This document shows positions 46,925-56,595 of a stretch of DNA of 64,000 nucleotides, piece after piece (within the stretch, counting starts at the first letter, position 1; the number at the start of each line of letters is the position of its first letter). Made by a program: the position numbers and the translations under genes. This DNA is from Paenibacillus monticola (GTDB taxonomy: Bacteria; Bacillota; Bacilli; Paenibacillales; Paenibacillaceae), in NCBI RefSeq assembly GCF_009664975.1, contig NZ_WJXB01000005.1, forward strand, positions 124,001-188,000. Direction: 5' to 3'. The notes under the pieces were generated by a model. The model was not told the origin of the DNA. It worked only from the letters and a program-made list of their open reading frames with translations, and did no database searches.

Positions 46925-47729
46925 GCTGACAGTCAGGACAATAGAACACCTTGCGTCCGGTCAGCTCAATTTTGACAATGGTTCCCCCACCGCGTAGACA
47001 AGGCTCTCCCTCACGGTCATACACTTTACACTGATCATTATAGGAACCCGTAATGGTGTCGCCAGTCATAAATGGCATTTCCATATAACCGCCAATTTCT
47101 GTCGCTTCAGTCAATACCCTACGAATACTTTCATACAGCCTTGCTATAGATTCCTGCGTCAAATTCTGCACAAGCGTCGAAGGCAGCAACCGGGCATCAT
47201 AGGCAATTTCATCGGCGTAACAATTTCCGATTCCAGCAATCACATGCTGGTTAACGAGTAGACTTTTGAGCGCTCCACGACGTCCCTTAAGCAGTCCAGT
47301 GAACCGTTCTAGGTTCATCCGGTGATCCAACAGTTCTGGTCCCAGCTTGCCCATCGCAGCCTCGGCTTCCTTCACGGATAACAAATGCAGATATCCCAGT
47401 CGAAGTCCCATAAAATACAGAATCCGTTCTCCAAACGCGAGTTCGACTTGTGTCGTACGATCTGGACGTTCCTCTTCGGTTCCGTAGAACAGTATTCCAC
47501 CCAACATTAAATGCAGCAACAACCTGCGCCCGTCATGTAAGTGAAACAAAATATGCTTGGCACGCCGCTCAATAAAAACAATACGGGCGCCGATTAATGC
47601 TTTGGCAAAAGCCTCGGTGTCCATATTAATGGTTTTCTCTCTATTTACGGTTACACCCGTAATTGGCACATTTATAAGATGCTGACTTAGCAGCCTTCTG
47701 TAATTCTCCATTTCCGGAAGTTCCGGCAT
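46914..47729 (-). CDS. mutM: Fpg/Nei-family DNA glycosylase
   Basis: 271 residues. The catalytic N-terminus MPELPEME supplies Pro2 and Glu3, and the H2TH region has VIAGIGNCYADEI. ATG 47729 is forced by the need for Pro at position 2. The C-terminal zinc finger normally has CxxC...CxxC, but here the first pair reads CLRG (Gly codon 46991-46989) while the second (CPDC) is intact. It removes oxidised purines or related lesions. Gene symbol is by family only; a Nei-type specificity is possible. Confidence 0.85.
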   Translation of the reverse strand: MPELPEMENYRRLLSQHLINVPITGVTVNREKTINMDTEAFAKALIGARIVFIERRAKHILFHLHDGRRLLLHLMLGGILFYGTEEERPDRTTQVELAFGERILYFMGLRLGYLHLLSVKEAEAAMGKLGPELLDHRMNLERFTGLLKGRRGALKSLLVNQHVIAGIGNCYADEIAYDARLLPSTLVQNLTQESIARLYESIRRVLTEATEIGGYMEMPFMTGDTITGSYNDQCKVYDREGEPCLRGGGTIVKIELTGRKVFYCPDCQHEQ

Positions 47730-47774
47730 ATACAATCGTCCCTTCTAAGTTGATCTATATTTAAGCCTCTGCCA

Positions 47775-48563
47775 TTATACACCGAGCAGCGTCATTAGTT
47801 CAGTTAAATCACTACAAATTTTATCCGGTGTAACTCCAGTAACTTTTTTATAGTAATCAAGATTGTCCTTTGTGGTCAATCCAGTAAGCACCAGTATGGT
47901 CTGACAGCCAGCACCTGCTCCTGCTGCAATGTCTGTACGCATGTTGTCTCCAACCATAACAGCCTGGTTGGAATCTATTCCGAGTATAGACGCTGCATAG
48001 GTGATCAGATGAGACTCGGGCTTGCCAATGACGATGGGAGCTACCCCGCTAGCCGCTTCAATCGCTGCGCCGATCGTCCCCGCACCCGGCAGAATACCAT
48101 CATCGGATGGGAGCATCAGATCTGGATTCGTGAGTACAAACTTTGCACCGCCACGAATCCAGCGAGATGCCTGTGTAAGTGCAGCGTATGTAAAAGAGCG
48201 GTCTATACCCTGTACCACATACTGCGGGAACTCTGTTACTAGTGTAAGGCCTGCGTCAGCACAGGCTTCATGCAGTCCCGCTTCTCCAAGTATCGCCACC
48301 GTCGCCCCTGGTGATTCCTCCGCAATGTAACGTGCAGCCGCCAGCGATGAGGTGCATACTTCCTCCGCTTTCGCTTCGATACCCATTCCTTGTAAATGTT
48401 CCGCTACACCGCCCGCTGTCCGCGAGGAGTTGTTAGTGACAAACAAAAAGGGAATGCCCGCCTTGCGTAGAGCCTTGATTAGCAGATCAGCACCTGGAAT
48501 CATTTGATGTCCGTGGTATAAGGTTCCGTCCAGATCAATCAATAATCCTTTGATTGTGTCTAT
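47775..48563 (-). CDS. NagD-type HAD phosphatase with probable ATA start
   Basis: 262 residues if started at 48563. HAD motif I is LLIDLDGTLYHG, motif II FVTNNSSRT, and the C-terminal GKP and MVGDNMRTDI. Likely dephosphorylates sugar or nucleotide monophosphates. No ATG, GTG or TTG is well placed: a good SD (GAGGTG, 48576-48571) sits 7 bases before ATA (48563), which yields the family-typical N-terminus MDTIKGLLIDLDG. The only standard start, TTG 48542, lacks an SD and cuts the first beta-strand. 45 bp upstream of the glycosylase gene; first gene of the operon. Confidence 0.88.
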   Translation of the reverse strand: MDTIKGLLIDLDGTLYHGHQMIPGADLLIKALRKAGIPFLFVTNNSSRTAGGVAEHLQGMGIEAKAEEVCTSSLAAARYIAEESPGATVAILGEAGLHEACADAGLTLVTEFPQYVVQGIDRSFTYAALTQASRWIRGGAKFVLTNPDLMLPSDDGILPGAGTIGAAIEAASGVAPIVIGKPESHLITYAASILGIDSNQAVMVGDNMRTDIAAGAGAGCQTILVLTGLTTKDNLDYYKKVTGVTPDKICSDLTELMTLLGV

Positions 48564-48836
48564 TGCAATTCACCTCAAAAATTCAACCGATTTTAATTAA
48601 TATCATGAATTAATAATACTATGAACTATATTAATGTTTCTCCTCATGTTGAAGCCGCATACGATGATCTTCCTCGTAAGTATACTGCATTTCGGCAAAT
48701 TCTCTATTTGTTCGGAGCTATTTCAGCAAGCTAATCCTTTAAATTTAACATACTTCGTCGAACTTCATCGAACTACTGTGTGGGAAGGCTTTTTTTGGCA
48801 TAAGACTGTCATTTCCTGCGCTTTCCCGGAAAATAA

Positions 48837-49775
48837 TTAATTTCTCAGCACTCTCCTATATACGGGAAAGGCACAAAATTCCTCAGCGAGCAACGTCTCA
48901 GGAAAGATCATTTGCGCTTCCTCAAGCAGTGGAATGAGCGCTTCCGGGTTGCTGTAACGGGAACTAAAATGAGTCAGCAGCAGCTGATGGGCACCCGCTT
49001 CTTTGGCAAGTTCAGCAGCCTGACGAGCAGTGCTATGATGATATTGGTAGGCCATATCTGCCAAGTCATGAGCAAAGGTCGCCTCGTGAACGACTAGATC
49101 TGCATTTACTGACAATGGAAGTGTACCCTCACACGGTCTTGTATCGCCAAGTATTGTAACAATCCGTCCCCGCTTAGGCTCGCTTACTACCTCAGCAGCG
49201 TAAATTACAATACCTTCTTCTGTAGTGACATTCTCGCCCTTCTTCAATTTGCCGTAAAGAGGCCCTGGTTTCAAGCCATAGCTCTGTAACAGCTCTGTGT
49301 TAAGGCTGCCCGGACTATCCTTTTCCGTTACCCGGTAGCCGTAGCTATCAATTCGATGCTCCAGCAATCCAGCTTCTACCTTAAAACTGTCATCCTCGAA
49401 CACCAAACCTCCGGTATGCTCTACAATCTCAAGTTTGTATGGGATACGGGACTGACTTACTGACAGAGAGATATCCAAATAATTCTTCAAACCCGGAGGT
49501 CCGTAAACGGTCAGCGGCGCAATACCGCCCTGATAACCACGGCTGGATAACAATCCAGGCAGCCCGAACAAGTGGTCACCATGCAGGTGAGTGATAAACA
49601 GCTTTTCCAACTTGCCTAGCCGCAGTGGTGAACGTAGAATCTGATGCTGCGTAGCTTCTCCGCAATCGAACATCCAGAAGCTGCGCCGTTCTTCAAGTAG
49701 CCGCAAAGCCACAGATGTCACATTGCGCTGCAGAGTCGGTACTCCAGCATTTGTACCCAAAAAATATAATTCCAT
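48837..49775 (-). CDS. rnz: Ribonuclease Z
   Basis: 312-residue metallo-beta-lactamase-fold tRNase that matures tRNA 3' ends. The zinc motif HLHGDHLFGLPG and later metal ligands (GDTRPC, HEATF, TARQAAELA, LTHFSSRY) are all visible. ATG 49775 follows GAGGAGG by six bases. Between its stop and the next gene (48564-48836) I see only AT-rich sequence without a convincing gene. Confidence 0.95.
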   Translation of the reverse strand: MELYFLGTNAGVPTLQRNVTSVALRLLEERRSFWMFDCGEATQHQILRSPLRLGKLEKLFITHLHGDHLFGLPGLLSSRGYQGGIAPLTVYGPPGLKNYLDISLSVSQSRIPYKLEIVEHTGGLVFEDDSFKVEAGLLEHRIDSYGYRVTEKDSPGSLNTELLQSYGLKPGPLYGKLKKGENVTTEEGIVIYAAEVVSEPKRGRIVTILGDTRPCEGTLPLSVNADLVVHEATFAHDLADMAYQYHHSTARQAAELAKEAGAHQLLLTHFSSRYSNPEALIPLLEEAQMIFPETLLAEEFCAFPVYRRVLRN

Positions 49776-49826
49776 AACCATCCTCCTCTCTTGTCTTTTT
49801 TTCGATTGTTCTTCTATTACCAGCAA

Positions 49827-49894
49827 GAAGAAACGGCTTCACCGTCCTTAAATGGACGGCACCCGTTTCTTCAAGAAATATAAGGATAAATTAT
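49827..49894. repeat. Dispersed palindromic repeat, copy 2
   Basis: Same element as at 30031: arms GAAGAAACGG and CCGTTTCTTC, inner CCGTC/GACGG, and tail GAAATATAAGGATAAATT. The copies differ at scattered positions, several inside the inner loop. It lies between rnz and the metH terminator. Confidence 0.85.
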
Positions 49895-49914
49895 TGCGAA
49901 TAAATTCTTAAATT

Positions 49915-49943
49915 TCCAAAAAACCTCCCGTAACCGGGAGGTT
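49915..49943 (-). terminator. Terminator of metH
   Basis: On the minus strand AACCTCCCG, loop GTTA, CGGGAGGTT, then TTTTTT. A second hairpin (TGAAGGTGGGG arm) lies between it and the metH stop. Confidence 0.88.
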
Positions 49944-49996
49944 CCGCTGAAGGGGTTTAGCCCCACCTTCAGACAGGGATTATAGCTAAAAGATTA

Positions 49997-52900
49997 TTAC
50001 AGCTTCTCTACATTGAAATACTGGGCCTCGGGATGAGCGAATACCATCGCTGATACAGAAGCCTCAGGCTCCATCATAAAGCCTTCTGTAAGCTCAACTC
50101 CAATATCCTCTGGTGACAGCAGTTTAAACAGTGGACCCTGATCTTCCAGATCCGGACAAGCTGGATAGCCGAAGGATACGCGGATACCTTGATATCTCGC
50201 ACCATGTCTTTTCTTCATGGTCATATCTGCCGAATCGGGGAAACCCCAAGTATCCCGCATCATATGATGAACACGCTCAGCCAGTCCTTCGGCTACTTCA
50301 AGCGCCACTGCCTGGAGAGCATGGGATCGTAAGTAATCTCCCTTGTCCTTAAGCACTGTCGATCGTTCACGGACACCGTGCCCCGCTGTTACTACCAAGA
50401 ATCCAACGTAATCCATAATACCACTATCTACCGACTTCAAAAAATCAGCCAAACATAAGTAAGGTTCTACTCCCTGTCGCGGGAATGTGAAAGTATGCAG
50501 TATTTTACTGACATCCTGTGGATCATAGATCAGGATGTCGTTGCCACGTGACTGCGCCGGAAAGAAGCGGTACAGCGCATGGGGTGTAATTGTACCTTCG
50601 ACCATGGCTTGTTGGATAATGTCATCCACTGTTTCCTTTAGTTCTAAAGTGCGCTTATCCCCCGCACTGAGCAGGGTCTCAACTGAACCTCGCAGTCCCA
50701 GATGATGTCCAAGCAGCATTTGCATATTCACATAGGGGATAATATGCCCCAAAGGATAATTACGTAGCACGTGACGGTCCAAATCCGGTGGGATAAATAC
50801 AGGAGCATCCGGAGAAATCTTCGAGCGAACCGCTCTTGTCAATACTGGAAGTTCCTGTTTCGGGGCAACTGCAACTGCAGCGTCTTCTTCGGTACGAACC
50901 TCTTCCTCAATTTTGAGCCGTTCGTCGGGATTCATCAGACGGTTAGCAATGGCCAACCCATCCATAGCATCCTTCGCATACAGCACCAAGCCTTCATATT
51001 CAGGTCGAATACGTGTTTTGGTGAACTTACGCGTTAAAGCTGCTCCACCGACCATGATCGGGACATCAATACCCGCTGAACGCAAATCCTGAGCAGTCAG
51101 CACCATCTGCTGAGCAGACTTCACCAGCAAGCCAGATAAACCAATGGCATCCGCTTTCTCACGTTTGAAGGCTTCAATAATCGCCTGTGGTGGTACTTTT
51201 ATACCCAAATTAATAATTTGGTAACCATTATTGGAGAGAATGATCTCTACCAGATTCTTGCCTATATCATGTACATCACCCTTGACAGTGGCAAGCATAA
51301 TCTTCCCTTTTACAGAAGTCTCATCTTTTTTCATAAACTGCTCTAGATGACCTACAGAGGCCTTCATCACCTCAGCACTTTGCAGTACTTCAGCAACAAT
51401 CAGTTCGTTATTGTTAAACAGCCGCCCAACCTCAGACATTCCCGCCATTAACGGGCCGTTAATAATCTCTAACGCACCTGATTTGAGCAATGCTTCATTG
51501 AGATCGGGAATGAGTCCTTCCTTCGTCCCTTCAACCACATAAGAAGCCAGACGTTCCTCCAAGGAAAGATTGGAGATTTTCTCTTTCTTATCTACCTTTT
51601 TACCACGGTATGCAGCTACAAAAGTCGCAAGCGTCTCGTCATTCGTATTATAAATCAACTGCTCGGCTAAATAACGTTCCTCTTCAGGTATAGAGGCATA
51701 GCGTTCCAGCTTCTCCGTATTAACAATCGCATAATCAAGACCCGCCTTGGTGCACTCATACAGGAATACAGAATTCAGCACCTCGCGCCCCGCTTCCGGC
51801 AGACCGAAGGAGACGTTACTGATCCCCAGAATCGTATGCACAGCTGGCAGTGCTTCTTTAATTAAGCGAATCCCGTCAATGGTTTCTTTGGCCGAACCGA
51901 TATATTGCTCATCACCAGTGCCCACAGGAAAGACTAGTGTATCAAAAATAATATCCTCTGCGGCCAGACCGTACTTGTTGACCAGCAAATCGTGGGAGCG
52001 TATAGCGACTGCCAGCTTGTCGGTCGCTTTAATAGCCTGTCCTGTCTCATCAATAGTACCTACCACAATAGCTGCGCCATATTTATGAATAAGTGGAGTT
52101 ACCAACTCGAATTTTTCTTCACCATCTTCAAGGTTAATAGAGTTAATTATTGCTTTACCTTGGCAGTACTGCAAGGCCAAGTCAATAACCTTGGGATCAG
52201 TGGTGTCAATCATTAAGGGTACCTTAACCTTTTTCACAACCAAATCCAGAAAAAGCTTAATATCCTCAGTCTCATCACGGTCAGGGTCCTGTACACACAC
52301 ATCTATGACCTGTGCTCCACTCTTGACCTGAGCACGGGCGATTTCTGCCGCTTCCTCATACTTACCTTCAACGATCAAACGTTTGAACTTCCGTGAACCA
52401 AGTACATTCGTGCGTTCTCCGACCATATATGGACGATTATCGCTTTCAATATAGATAGGCTCAATACCTGACAATGCAGGTGGATGACTTCCCGTAAGTG
52501 GACGTGGAGGGAATTGGGAAAGTGCTTCTGCCATTTTGCGAATATGTTCTGGTGTTGTTCCGCAGCAGCCTCCGGCAATATTAAGCCAGCCCTTCTCAGC
52601 AAAAGCTGCAACCTTATGGGCAAGTGATTCCGGTGATTCATGATAGTTCCCATTCTCATCCGGCAATCCCGCATTAGGGTAGCAGCTTACTGCTGCTGAC
52701 GAAATTTCAGATAACGAACGAATATGATCACGCATGAACTCCGGTCCGGTCGCACAATTCAGTCCAAACGAAATCGGCTTCAAGTGCTCCAGTGAAATGT
52801 AAAAGGATTCTATATTCTGTCCAGCCAATGTTGTGCCCATAGGCTCTATTGTGCCCGAGATCATGATTGGGAGCGTGATACCCGTCTTCTCAAAAGCATT

Positions 52901-53434
52901 ACGGATACCAATACTTCCGGCTTTCACATTTAAAGTATCTTGAGAAGTCTCCAATAGCAAAGCGTCAACCTTACCATCAATCAGCGCCACAGCCTGCTCC
53001 TCATAGCTGTCTACAAGCTCCTGAAAGGTTACACCACCGGTAACGGAAAGCGTCTTAGTTGTTGGACCCATGGCCCCTATAACATAACGGGGACGATCAG
53101 GCGTATCATATTTATCTGCGGCGTTCCGAGCCAATTGCGCGGCCACCAGATTGATCTCGCGTGCCCGCTGCGGAATATCATATTCAGCAAGAACTACTGA
53201 CGTTGCACCGAATGTATTAGTCTCGATGAGATCAGCACCAGCTTCCAGGTACTGCTCATGTATTTTCTGAATAACCTCCGGCCGGGTAAGCACCAGCATT
53301 TCATTACAACCATCAAGGTCTTCTCCGCCGAAATCTTCGCCGGTAAGTGGCACCTGTTGGATCATGGTACCCATAGCACCATCAAGAATTAATATGCGTT
53401 GCTGCAAGCTTTCAGCAAGTGTAAATTTAGCCAA
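49997..53434 (-). CDS. metH: Cobalamin-dependent methionine synthase
   Basis: 1145 residues with the full MetH module order: homocysteine-binding domain (about 1-320, DGAMGTM, zinc site [10 protein letters not shown]), pterin-binding domain (about 360-610), cobalamin cap and binding domain (about 650-880; DVHDIGKN supplies the B12 His, with LSGLL and GGAAL), and the C-terminal reactivation domain. Methylates homocysteine using methyl-THF. The start is TTG 53434, six bases after GGGGGGAT; the longer frame adds an unrelated 27 residues. I see no cobalamin or SAM riboswitch in the short upstream gap. Confidence 0.95.
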   Translation of the reverse strand: MAKFTLAESLQQRILILDGAMGTMIQQVPLTGEDFGGEDLDGCNEMLVLTRPEVIQKIHEQYLEAGADLIETNTFGATSVVLAEYDIPQRAREINLVAAQLARNAADKYDTPDRPRYVIGAMGPTTKTLSVTGGVTFQELVDSYEEQAVALIDGKVDALLLETSQDTLNVKAGSIGIRNAFEKTGITLPIMISGTIEPMGTTLAGQNIESFYISLEHLKPISFGLNCATGPEFMRDHIRSLSEISSAAVSCYPNAGLPDENGNYHESPESLAHKVAAFAEKGWLNIAGGCCGTTPEHIRKMAEALSQFPPRPLTGSHPPALSGIEPIYIESDNRPYMVGERTNVLGSRKFKRLIVEGKYEEAAEIARAQVKSGAQVIDVCVQDPDRDETEDIKLFLDLVVKKVKVPLMIDTTDPKVIDLALQYCQGKAIINSINLEDGEEKFELVTPLIHKYGAAIVVGTIDETGQAIKATDKLAVAIRSHDLLVNKYGLAAEDIIFDTLVFPVGTGDEQYIGSAKETIDGIRLIKEALPAVHTILGISNVSFGLPEAGREVLNSVFLYECTKAGLDYAIVNTEKLERYASIPEEERYLAEQLIYNTNDETLATFVAAYRGKKVDKKEKISNLSLEERLASYVVEGTKEGLIPDLNEALLKSGALEIINGPLMAGMSEVGRLFNNNELIVAEVLQSAEVMKASVGHLEQFMKKDETSVKGKIMLATVKGDVHDIGKNLVEIILSNNGYQIINLGIKVPPQAIIEAFKREKADAIGLSGLLVKSAQQMVLTAQDLRSAGIDVPIMVGGAALTRKFTKTRIRPEYEGLVLYAKDAMDGLAIANRLMNPDERLKIEEEVRTEEDAAVAVAPKQELPVLTRAVRSKISPDAPVFIPPDLDRHVLRNYPLGHIIPYVNMQMLLGHHLGLRGSVETLLSAGDKRTLELKETVDDIIQQAMVEGTITPHALYRFFPAQSRGNDILIYDPQDVSKILHTFTFPRQGVEPYLCLADFLKSVDSGIMDYVGFLVVTAGHGVRERSTVLKDKGDYLRSHALQAVALEVAEGLAERVHHMMRDTWGFPDSADMTMKKRHGARYQGIRVSFGYPACPDLEDQGPLFKLLSPEDIGVELTEGFMMEPEASVSAMVFAHPEAQYFNVEKL

Positions 53435-53553
53435 CTTCAAATCCCCCCAGTAAAACAATAAAGTAAGTTTAGCAGAATTAAGGGAATTCGGAAAGCCTTC
53501 CTTTCCACCCTGCATAATCCGTATTCTGTGGCGGATAATCCCGCCCTTTCCAT

Positions 53554-53973
53554 TTATGGTTGTACGGTAAGCTCTTTACTTGGCATAGAATGCTGCGTTC
53601 GTGCAGTTACATGGGAAGTGACCGTATACAAACCTTCTAGCTTGAGTACACCCTCGGCCTTATACAACCCGTTTCCCGCAGACTTCCCATTCAGCTCCAG
53701 GTTCTGTGTAGCATCAGCTTTATTAACAATTTCGAACTTAACCTCTTTCGCGTCATCAACTGGCTGATCATCTTGTGTCACCGCAGCTTCAAAAGTCACC
53801 TTTTGATTGACGGAAACCTCATCTGGATTCCAATGTAACTCCACCTTAATCGCAACCATGGAAAGATCCGCGCTATTCATATGGGACTGTCCATGACTAC
53901 CTGAGGAGCAACCCCCAAGCCCCAAAATAGTGACAACTGATAATAGAAAGACCATTTTCCTGCGGATCATCAT
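53554..53973 (-). CDS. YtkA/FixH-like lipoprotein
   Basis: 139 residues. A short signal peptide ends in the lipobox LGGC, so the mature protein is lipid-anchored outside. The remaining region is one immunoglobulin-like beta domain of YtkA/FixH type (VSVNQKVTFEAAVTQDDQPV, GLYKAEGVLKLEGLYTV). ATG with GGGAGGAT. Role unknown; related domains occur in copper or redox-related surface proteins. It lies upstream of metH but no functional link is evident. Confidence 0.8.
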   Translation of the reverse strand: MMIRRKMVFLLSVVTILGLGGCSSGSHGQSHMNSADLSMVAIKVELHWNPDEVSVNQKVTFEAAVTQDDQPVDDAKEVKFEIVNKADATQNLELNGKSAGNGLYKAEGVLKLEGLYTVTSHVTARTQHSMPSKELTVQP

Positions 53974-54337
53974 TTGTTATCCTCCCGGTTTAAGTGTAGG
54001 GCGGATCTATACTGACATCTGGCGTAATGCTTTCTTGTTCTATTATACACATATGTTTAACGAGTGACTCAGCATAAATCAGTGTAAATCAAGTGCCTAT
54101 TTTAACTGGTTATGGATACTAACGAGCTATTTTTATCATTTAAGATAAAGTGGCGAAAAGCATTATAGTGATCTTTTTGTGATTTCATTAACCAAAAGCA
54201 CTCAAAAAAAGCTGTAATTCACGTTCCTTCTATTATACAGACTAAATCTTTGGGACCCGCCCCGTCAACCATAGTACTTCTAGTTTCCGCTGCAAATCGA
54301 GTTGCCACTCATGATACCGAGCATTCTCCCAAAGACA
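53974..54337. other. Intergenic region without a gene
   Basis: About 360 bp, AT-rich. TATAAT-like boxes occur on the minus strand near 54040 and 54230 (both within the shared string TTCTATTATACA on the plus strand), which may serve the YtkA-like gene, but convincing -35 boxes are absent. No coding frame stands out. Confidence 0.5.
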
Positions 54338-54372
54338 AAACATCCCCGTCAGTATAATCACTGACAGGGAAT
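54338..54372 (-). terminator. Terminator of the SOS polymerase cassette
   Basis: On the minus strand TCCCTGTCAGT pairs with ACTGAC-GGGGA around a 6-base loop, followed by a T-rich tail, just after the third gene's stop. Confidence 0.75.
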
Positions 54373-54382
54373 TTTTATATAG

Positions 54383-54862
54383 CTAATCCTTTTTTGAATT
54401 ATTTTTCAACAGTTCACCTACCTCCGCTGTATACTTTGTCAGCCGCAGGCTTATCTCAGATCGAATAACATCACGTGTTAAGCCAAAACGTTCCTGATAG
54501 CCTCGGCAAAAAATTTTGTAATACACTAAGAATTCCTCCTGTTCATCCGCTAGCACCCTGATATTCCGCTGCTTCAGCTCTTTTTGCAACTGATAGGTAT
54601 CCTGCATAATCCTGCGTTGGATGGTTTGACCGGCCATCAAATAGGCGCGTTTGAGGATGTTGCTGGAGTGCTCGATCTCCTTCAGGCTCTTACTAACCAT
54701 GGTATCAATGTAAGGAAGTAAAATGAGGTCACGAACCATCGTTCGCTCATCAATAGTTATCAACTTCCTTACCTCATCCTCTTGCTTTTGCTCATATTGC
54801 TCAACGTGCTCTGTCATTACCATTTTGGATTTCCATCTTTCATTTTCATCTAATTTACTCAT
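54383..54862 (-). CDS. Unknown helical protein, third gene of the SOS cassette
   Basis: 159 residues, very charged, predicted mostly alpha-helical, no membrane segment or known motif (segments such as MVRDLILLPYIDTMV and LQKELKQRNIRVLADEQEE). Its ATGA start overlaps the polymerase stop by 4 bp, so translation is coupled to the polymerase. That linkage and SOS control suggest an accessory role in lesion bypass or its regulation (inference). I do not recognise the family. Confidence 0.8.
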   Translation of the reverse strand: MSKLDENERWKSKMVMTEHVEQYEQKQEDEVRKLITIDERTMVRDLILLPYIDTMVSKSLKEIEHSSNILKRAYLMAGQTIQRRIMQDTYQLQKELKQRNIRVLADEQEEFLVYYKIFCRGYQERFGLTRDVIRSEISLRLTKYTAEVGELLKNNSKKD

Positions 54863-56121
54863 TTATAGTGTCCTCCGATCTGTTCGGCCCTTTCCAGGGC
54901 AACTCCAGATTCGAGTAACGAGGATGCGCGAATGAGCGCTCGGCTACCGTATCGGGTTTTGATCTGATCAATGGCTCGCTCGCGGTTGTATGTTCGGATA
55001 CGGTCATCGAATAAGGTGAGTTGCATGACTCTGTCATCGGTCAACTGAGATATAGATATAGCTAATCGACTTACAGGCATACCGGTCCAATGATTGACAA
55101 ATAAGCGATATGCCGCCGCTGCCACCTCATGAGTTAAAGAGGAAGGCTCTGGCATTGTCATTTGTCTGCTATATGAGTTTGATTTGTTGCCGTCCGTCTC
55201 TGACACCGCGATAGAGACCACCGCTCCCATATACCGGTATTTCCGCGCCCGCTGGCAAACCTCGATCACCAGTTCCAGCAAGACGACCTCAATTTCAGGT
55301 AGTCGGGTATACAAATTCCAGCGCAAAGCCTTGCCATGCCCGACCGATTTGATTTGGTGCCGTATTCCAGTTACTACGGGGCTAGGATCTATTCCACGGG
55401 CAGTCTGCCAATAATATTCCGCTTGGATATCGCTCTGCTTGCCCATGGTCGTGCGCATTCTCCGCTTAAACTCTCCCAGCTCCATGCGGGCAATATCTCC
55501 AACTGTGGTAATACCCATGCGCCAAAAATTCCTGGTCATTCTGCCTGCAACCATAAACATATCCTGTACCGGCAATGTCCAAAGCGTGGACTCCAGCCGG
55601 TCATACGTAAGTTCATAAATTCCGCCCGCTGCTTTTTTAGCGTAATTATCAGTTGCTGTCTTAGCAAGTGTCTTTGTCGGTCCAATACCTACCCGAGTCC
55701 AAACTCCTGTTGAAAGCAAAACATGATGCTGAATTTTCCGAATCATATCTTGTAGCGATCCTCCAAAATAAGCAAGTGAACCCGTAACATCTAAGAACTG
55801 CTCGTCGATGCTGTAGGGTTCTACCAGGTCGGTATAGGTCCGATATATCTCCGATATCAAGAGTGATACTTTAATGTAAGTCCCCATGCGGGGCCGGACA
55901 ACGATCAACCCCGGGCATTTTGTCATGGCTTCCCCTACTCTAGATGCCGTTGTTACTCCCTGGGCTTTGGCGATGGGGCAGGCAGCCAACACAATGCCGT
56001 TCATGCGGGTTGGGTCTCCTACAGCGATTGGTCTATCTCGATATTCGGGATGGGCTGCCTTCTCCACTGAGGCATAGAAACTTTGGCAATCAGACAGCAG
56101 GATAACACGATCTTTAAGCAT
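54859..56121 (-). CDS. Y-family translesion DNA polymerase (UvrX/YqjW-like)
   Basis: 420 residues. The catalytic aspartate lies in LLSDCQSFYASVE and the acidic pair in YSIDEQFLDV; an HhH region follows (TLWTLPVQDM, GITTVGDI), then the little-finger domain. Near the C-terminus QLTLF (367-371) matches the beta-clamp binding motif. It copies damaged DNA with low fidelity. The start overlaps the YolD-like gene by 8 bp. The YolD-like and UvrX-like pair, with LexA boxes upstream, is a known Firmicute arrangement. Confidence 0.92.
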   Translation of the reverse strand: MLKDRVILLSDCQSFYASVEKAAHPEYRDRPIAVGDPTRMNGIVLAACPIAKAQGVTTASRVGEAMTKCPGLIVVRPRMGTYIKVSLLISEIYRTYTDLVEPYSIDEQFLDVTGSLAYFGGSLQDMIRKIQHHVLLSTGVWTRVGIGPTKTLAKTATDNYAKKAAGGIYELTYDRLESTLWTLPVQDMFMVAGRMTRNFWRMGITTVGDIARMELGEFKRRMRTTMGKQSDIQAEYYWQTARGIDPSPVVTGIRHQIKSVGHGKALRWNLYTRLPEIEVVLLELVIEVCQRARKYRYMGAVVSIAVSETDGNKSNSYSRQMTMPEPSSLTHEVAAAAYRLFVNHWTGMPVSRLAISISQLTDDRVMQLTLFDDRIRTYNRERAIDQIKTRYGSRALIRASSLLESGVALERAEQIGGHYK

Positions 56122-56311
56122 AGCGTTTCTGTGTCACCTGTTGCCAGGCCAGAATACTCGAAACCAAAAACACCCGGGGGGCTCCAGTGGTCAAACAGTT
56201 CGCCCGGATACGTCCGTCTCGGATGCCTATGATCTCAATCTTCCGCTGCGTGATCTTCCCGGCTTTGCTTTGGTATATAATTTCAATGGTTTGACCGACA
56301 TTCATTTTCAT
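56114..56311 (-). CDS. YolD-like protein
   Basis: 65 residues with the opening MKMNVGQTIEIIYQSKAG and a small beta-rich core typical of YolD-like proteins, which commonly precede Y-family polymerases in Firmicutes. ATG 56311 follows GGAGG by nine bases. First gene of the SOS cassette; its stop is inside the polymerase start. Confidence 0.75.
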   Translation of the reverse strand: MKMNVGQTIEIIYQSKAGKITQRKIEIIGIRDGRIRANCLTTGAPRVFLVSSILAWQQVTQKRYA

Positions 56312-56332
56312 AATGGGTCGCCTCCGAATATA

Positions 56333-56369
56333 GGAACGTCTGTTTGTATTATAACCAAACATATGTTCT
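56333..56369 (-). promoter_or_regulatory. Tandem SOS (LexA) boxes and -10 of the polymerase cassette
   Basis: GGAACGTCTGTTTG (56333-56346, read on plus) and AGAACATATGTTTG (56369-56356, read on minus) fit the Gram-positive box CGAAC-N4-GTTYG with one or two mismatches; centres are 23 bp apart. TATAAT on the minus strand lies between them. The cassette should be repressed by LexA. Confidence 0.75.
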
Positions 56370-56514
56370 ATGTATACGCAGTAACTTTTTACTTATATGT
56401 AATATATATATGTATAAATCATGAATAAAGAAATCCAATCCCAAATATAGACATTTATGTTTAGACAGAATCATCAATTAAAACTAAAATTTCGATGTTA
56501 GATACAGTCATTTC

Positions 56515-56544
56515 TTTACAAATCACAAAAAATTGTAGTACAAT
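56515..56544 (+). promoter_or_regulatory. Candidate promoter of the small membrane ORF
   Basis: TTTACA (56515-56520) and TACAAT (56539-56544) with an 18-bp spacer; a terminator lies 250 bp downstream, so a short transcript is plausible. Confidence 0.5.
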
Positions 56545-56595
56545 CTTATTGCCGAAACGCTTAAAGTGTCTGTACAGGATGGCTACTCTGCACTG

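Noticed and set aside
48634..48840. Small plus-strand frame between the NagD-type gene and rnz
   Set aside because: No SD, low-complexity composition; a 19-codon minus-strand string here (MQYTYEEDHRMRLQHEEKH) looks slightly protein-like but is too short to call.
53435..53553. Possible SAM or cobalamin riboswitch upstream of metH
   Set aside because: The gap is only about 120 bases and contains none of the conserved riboswitch cores.
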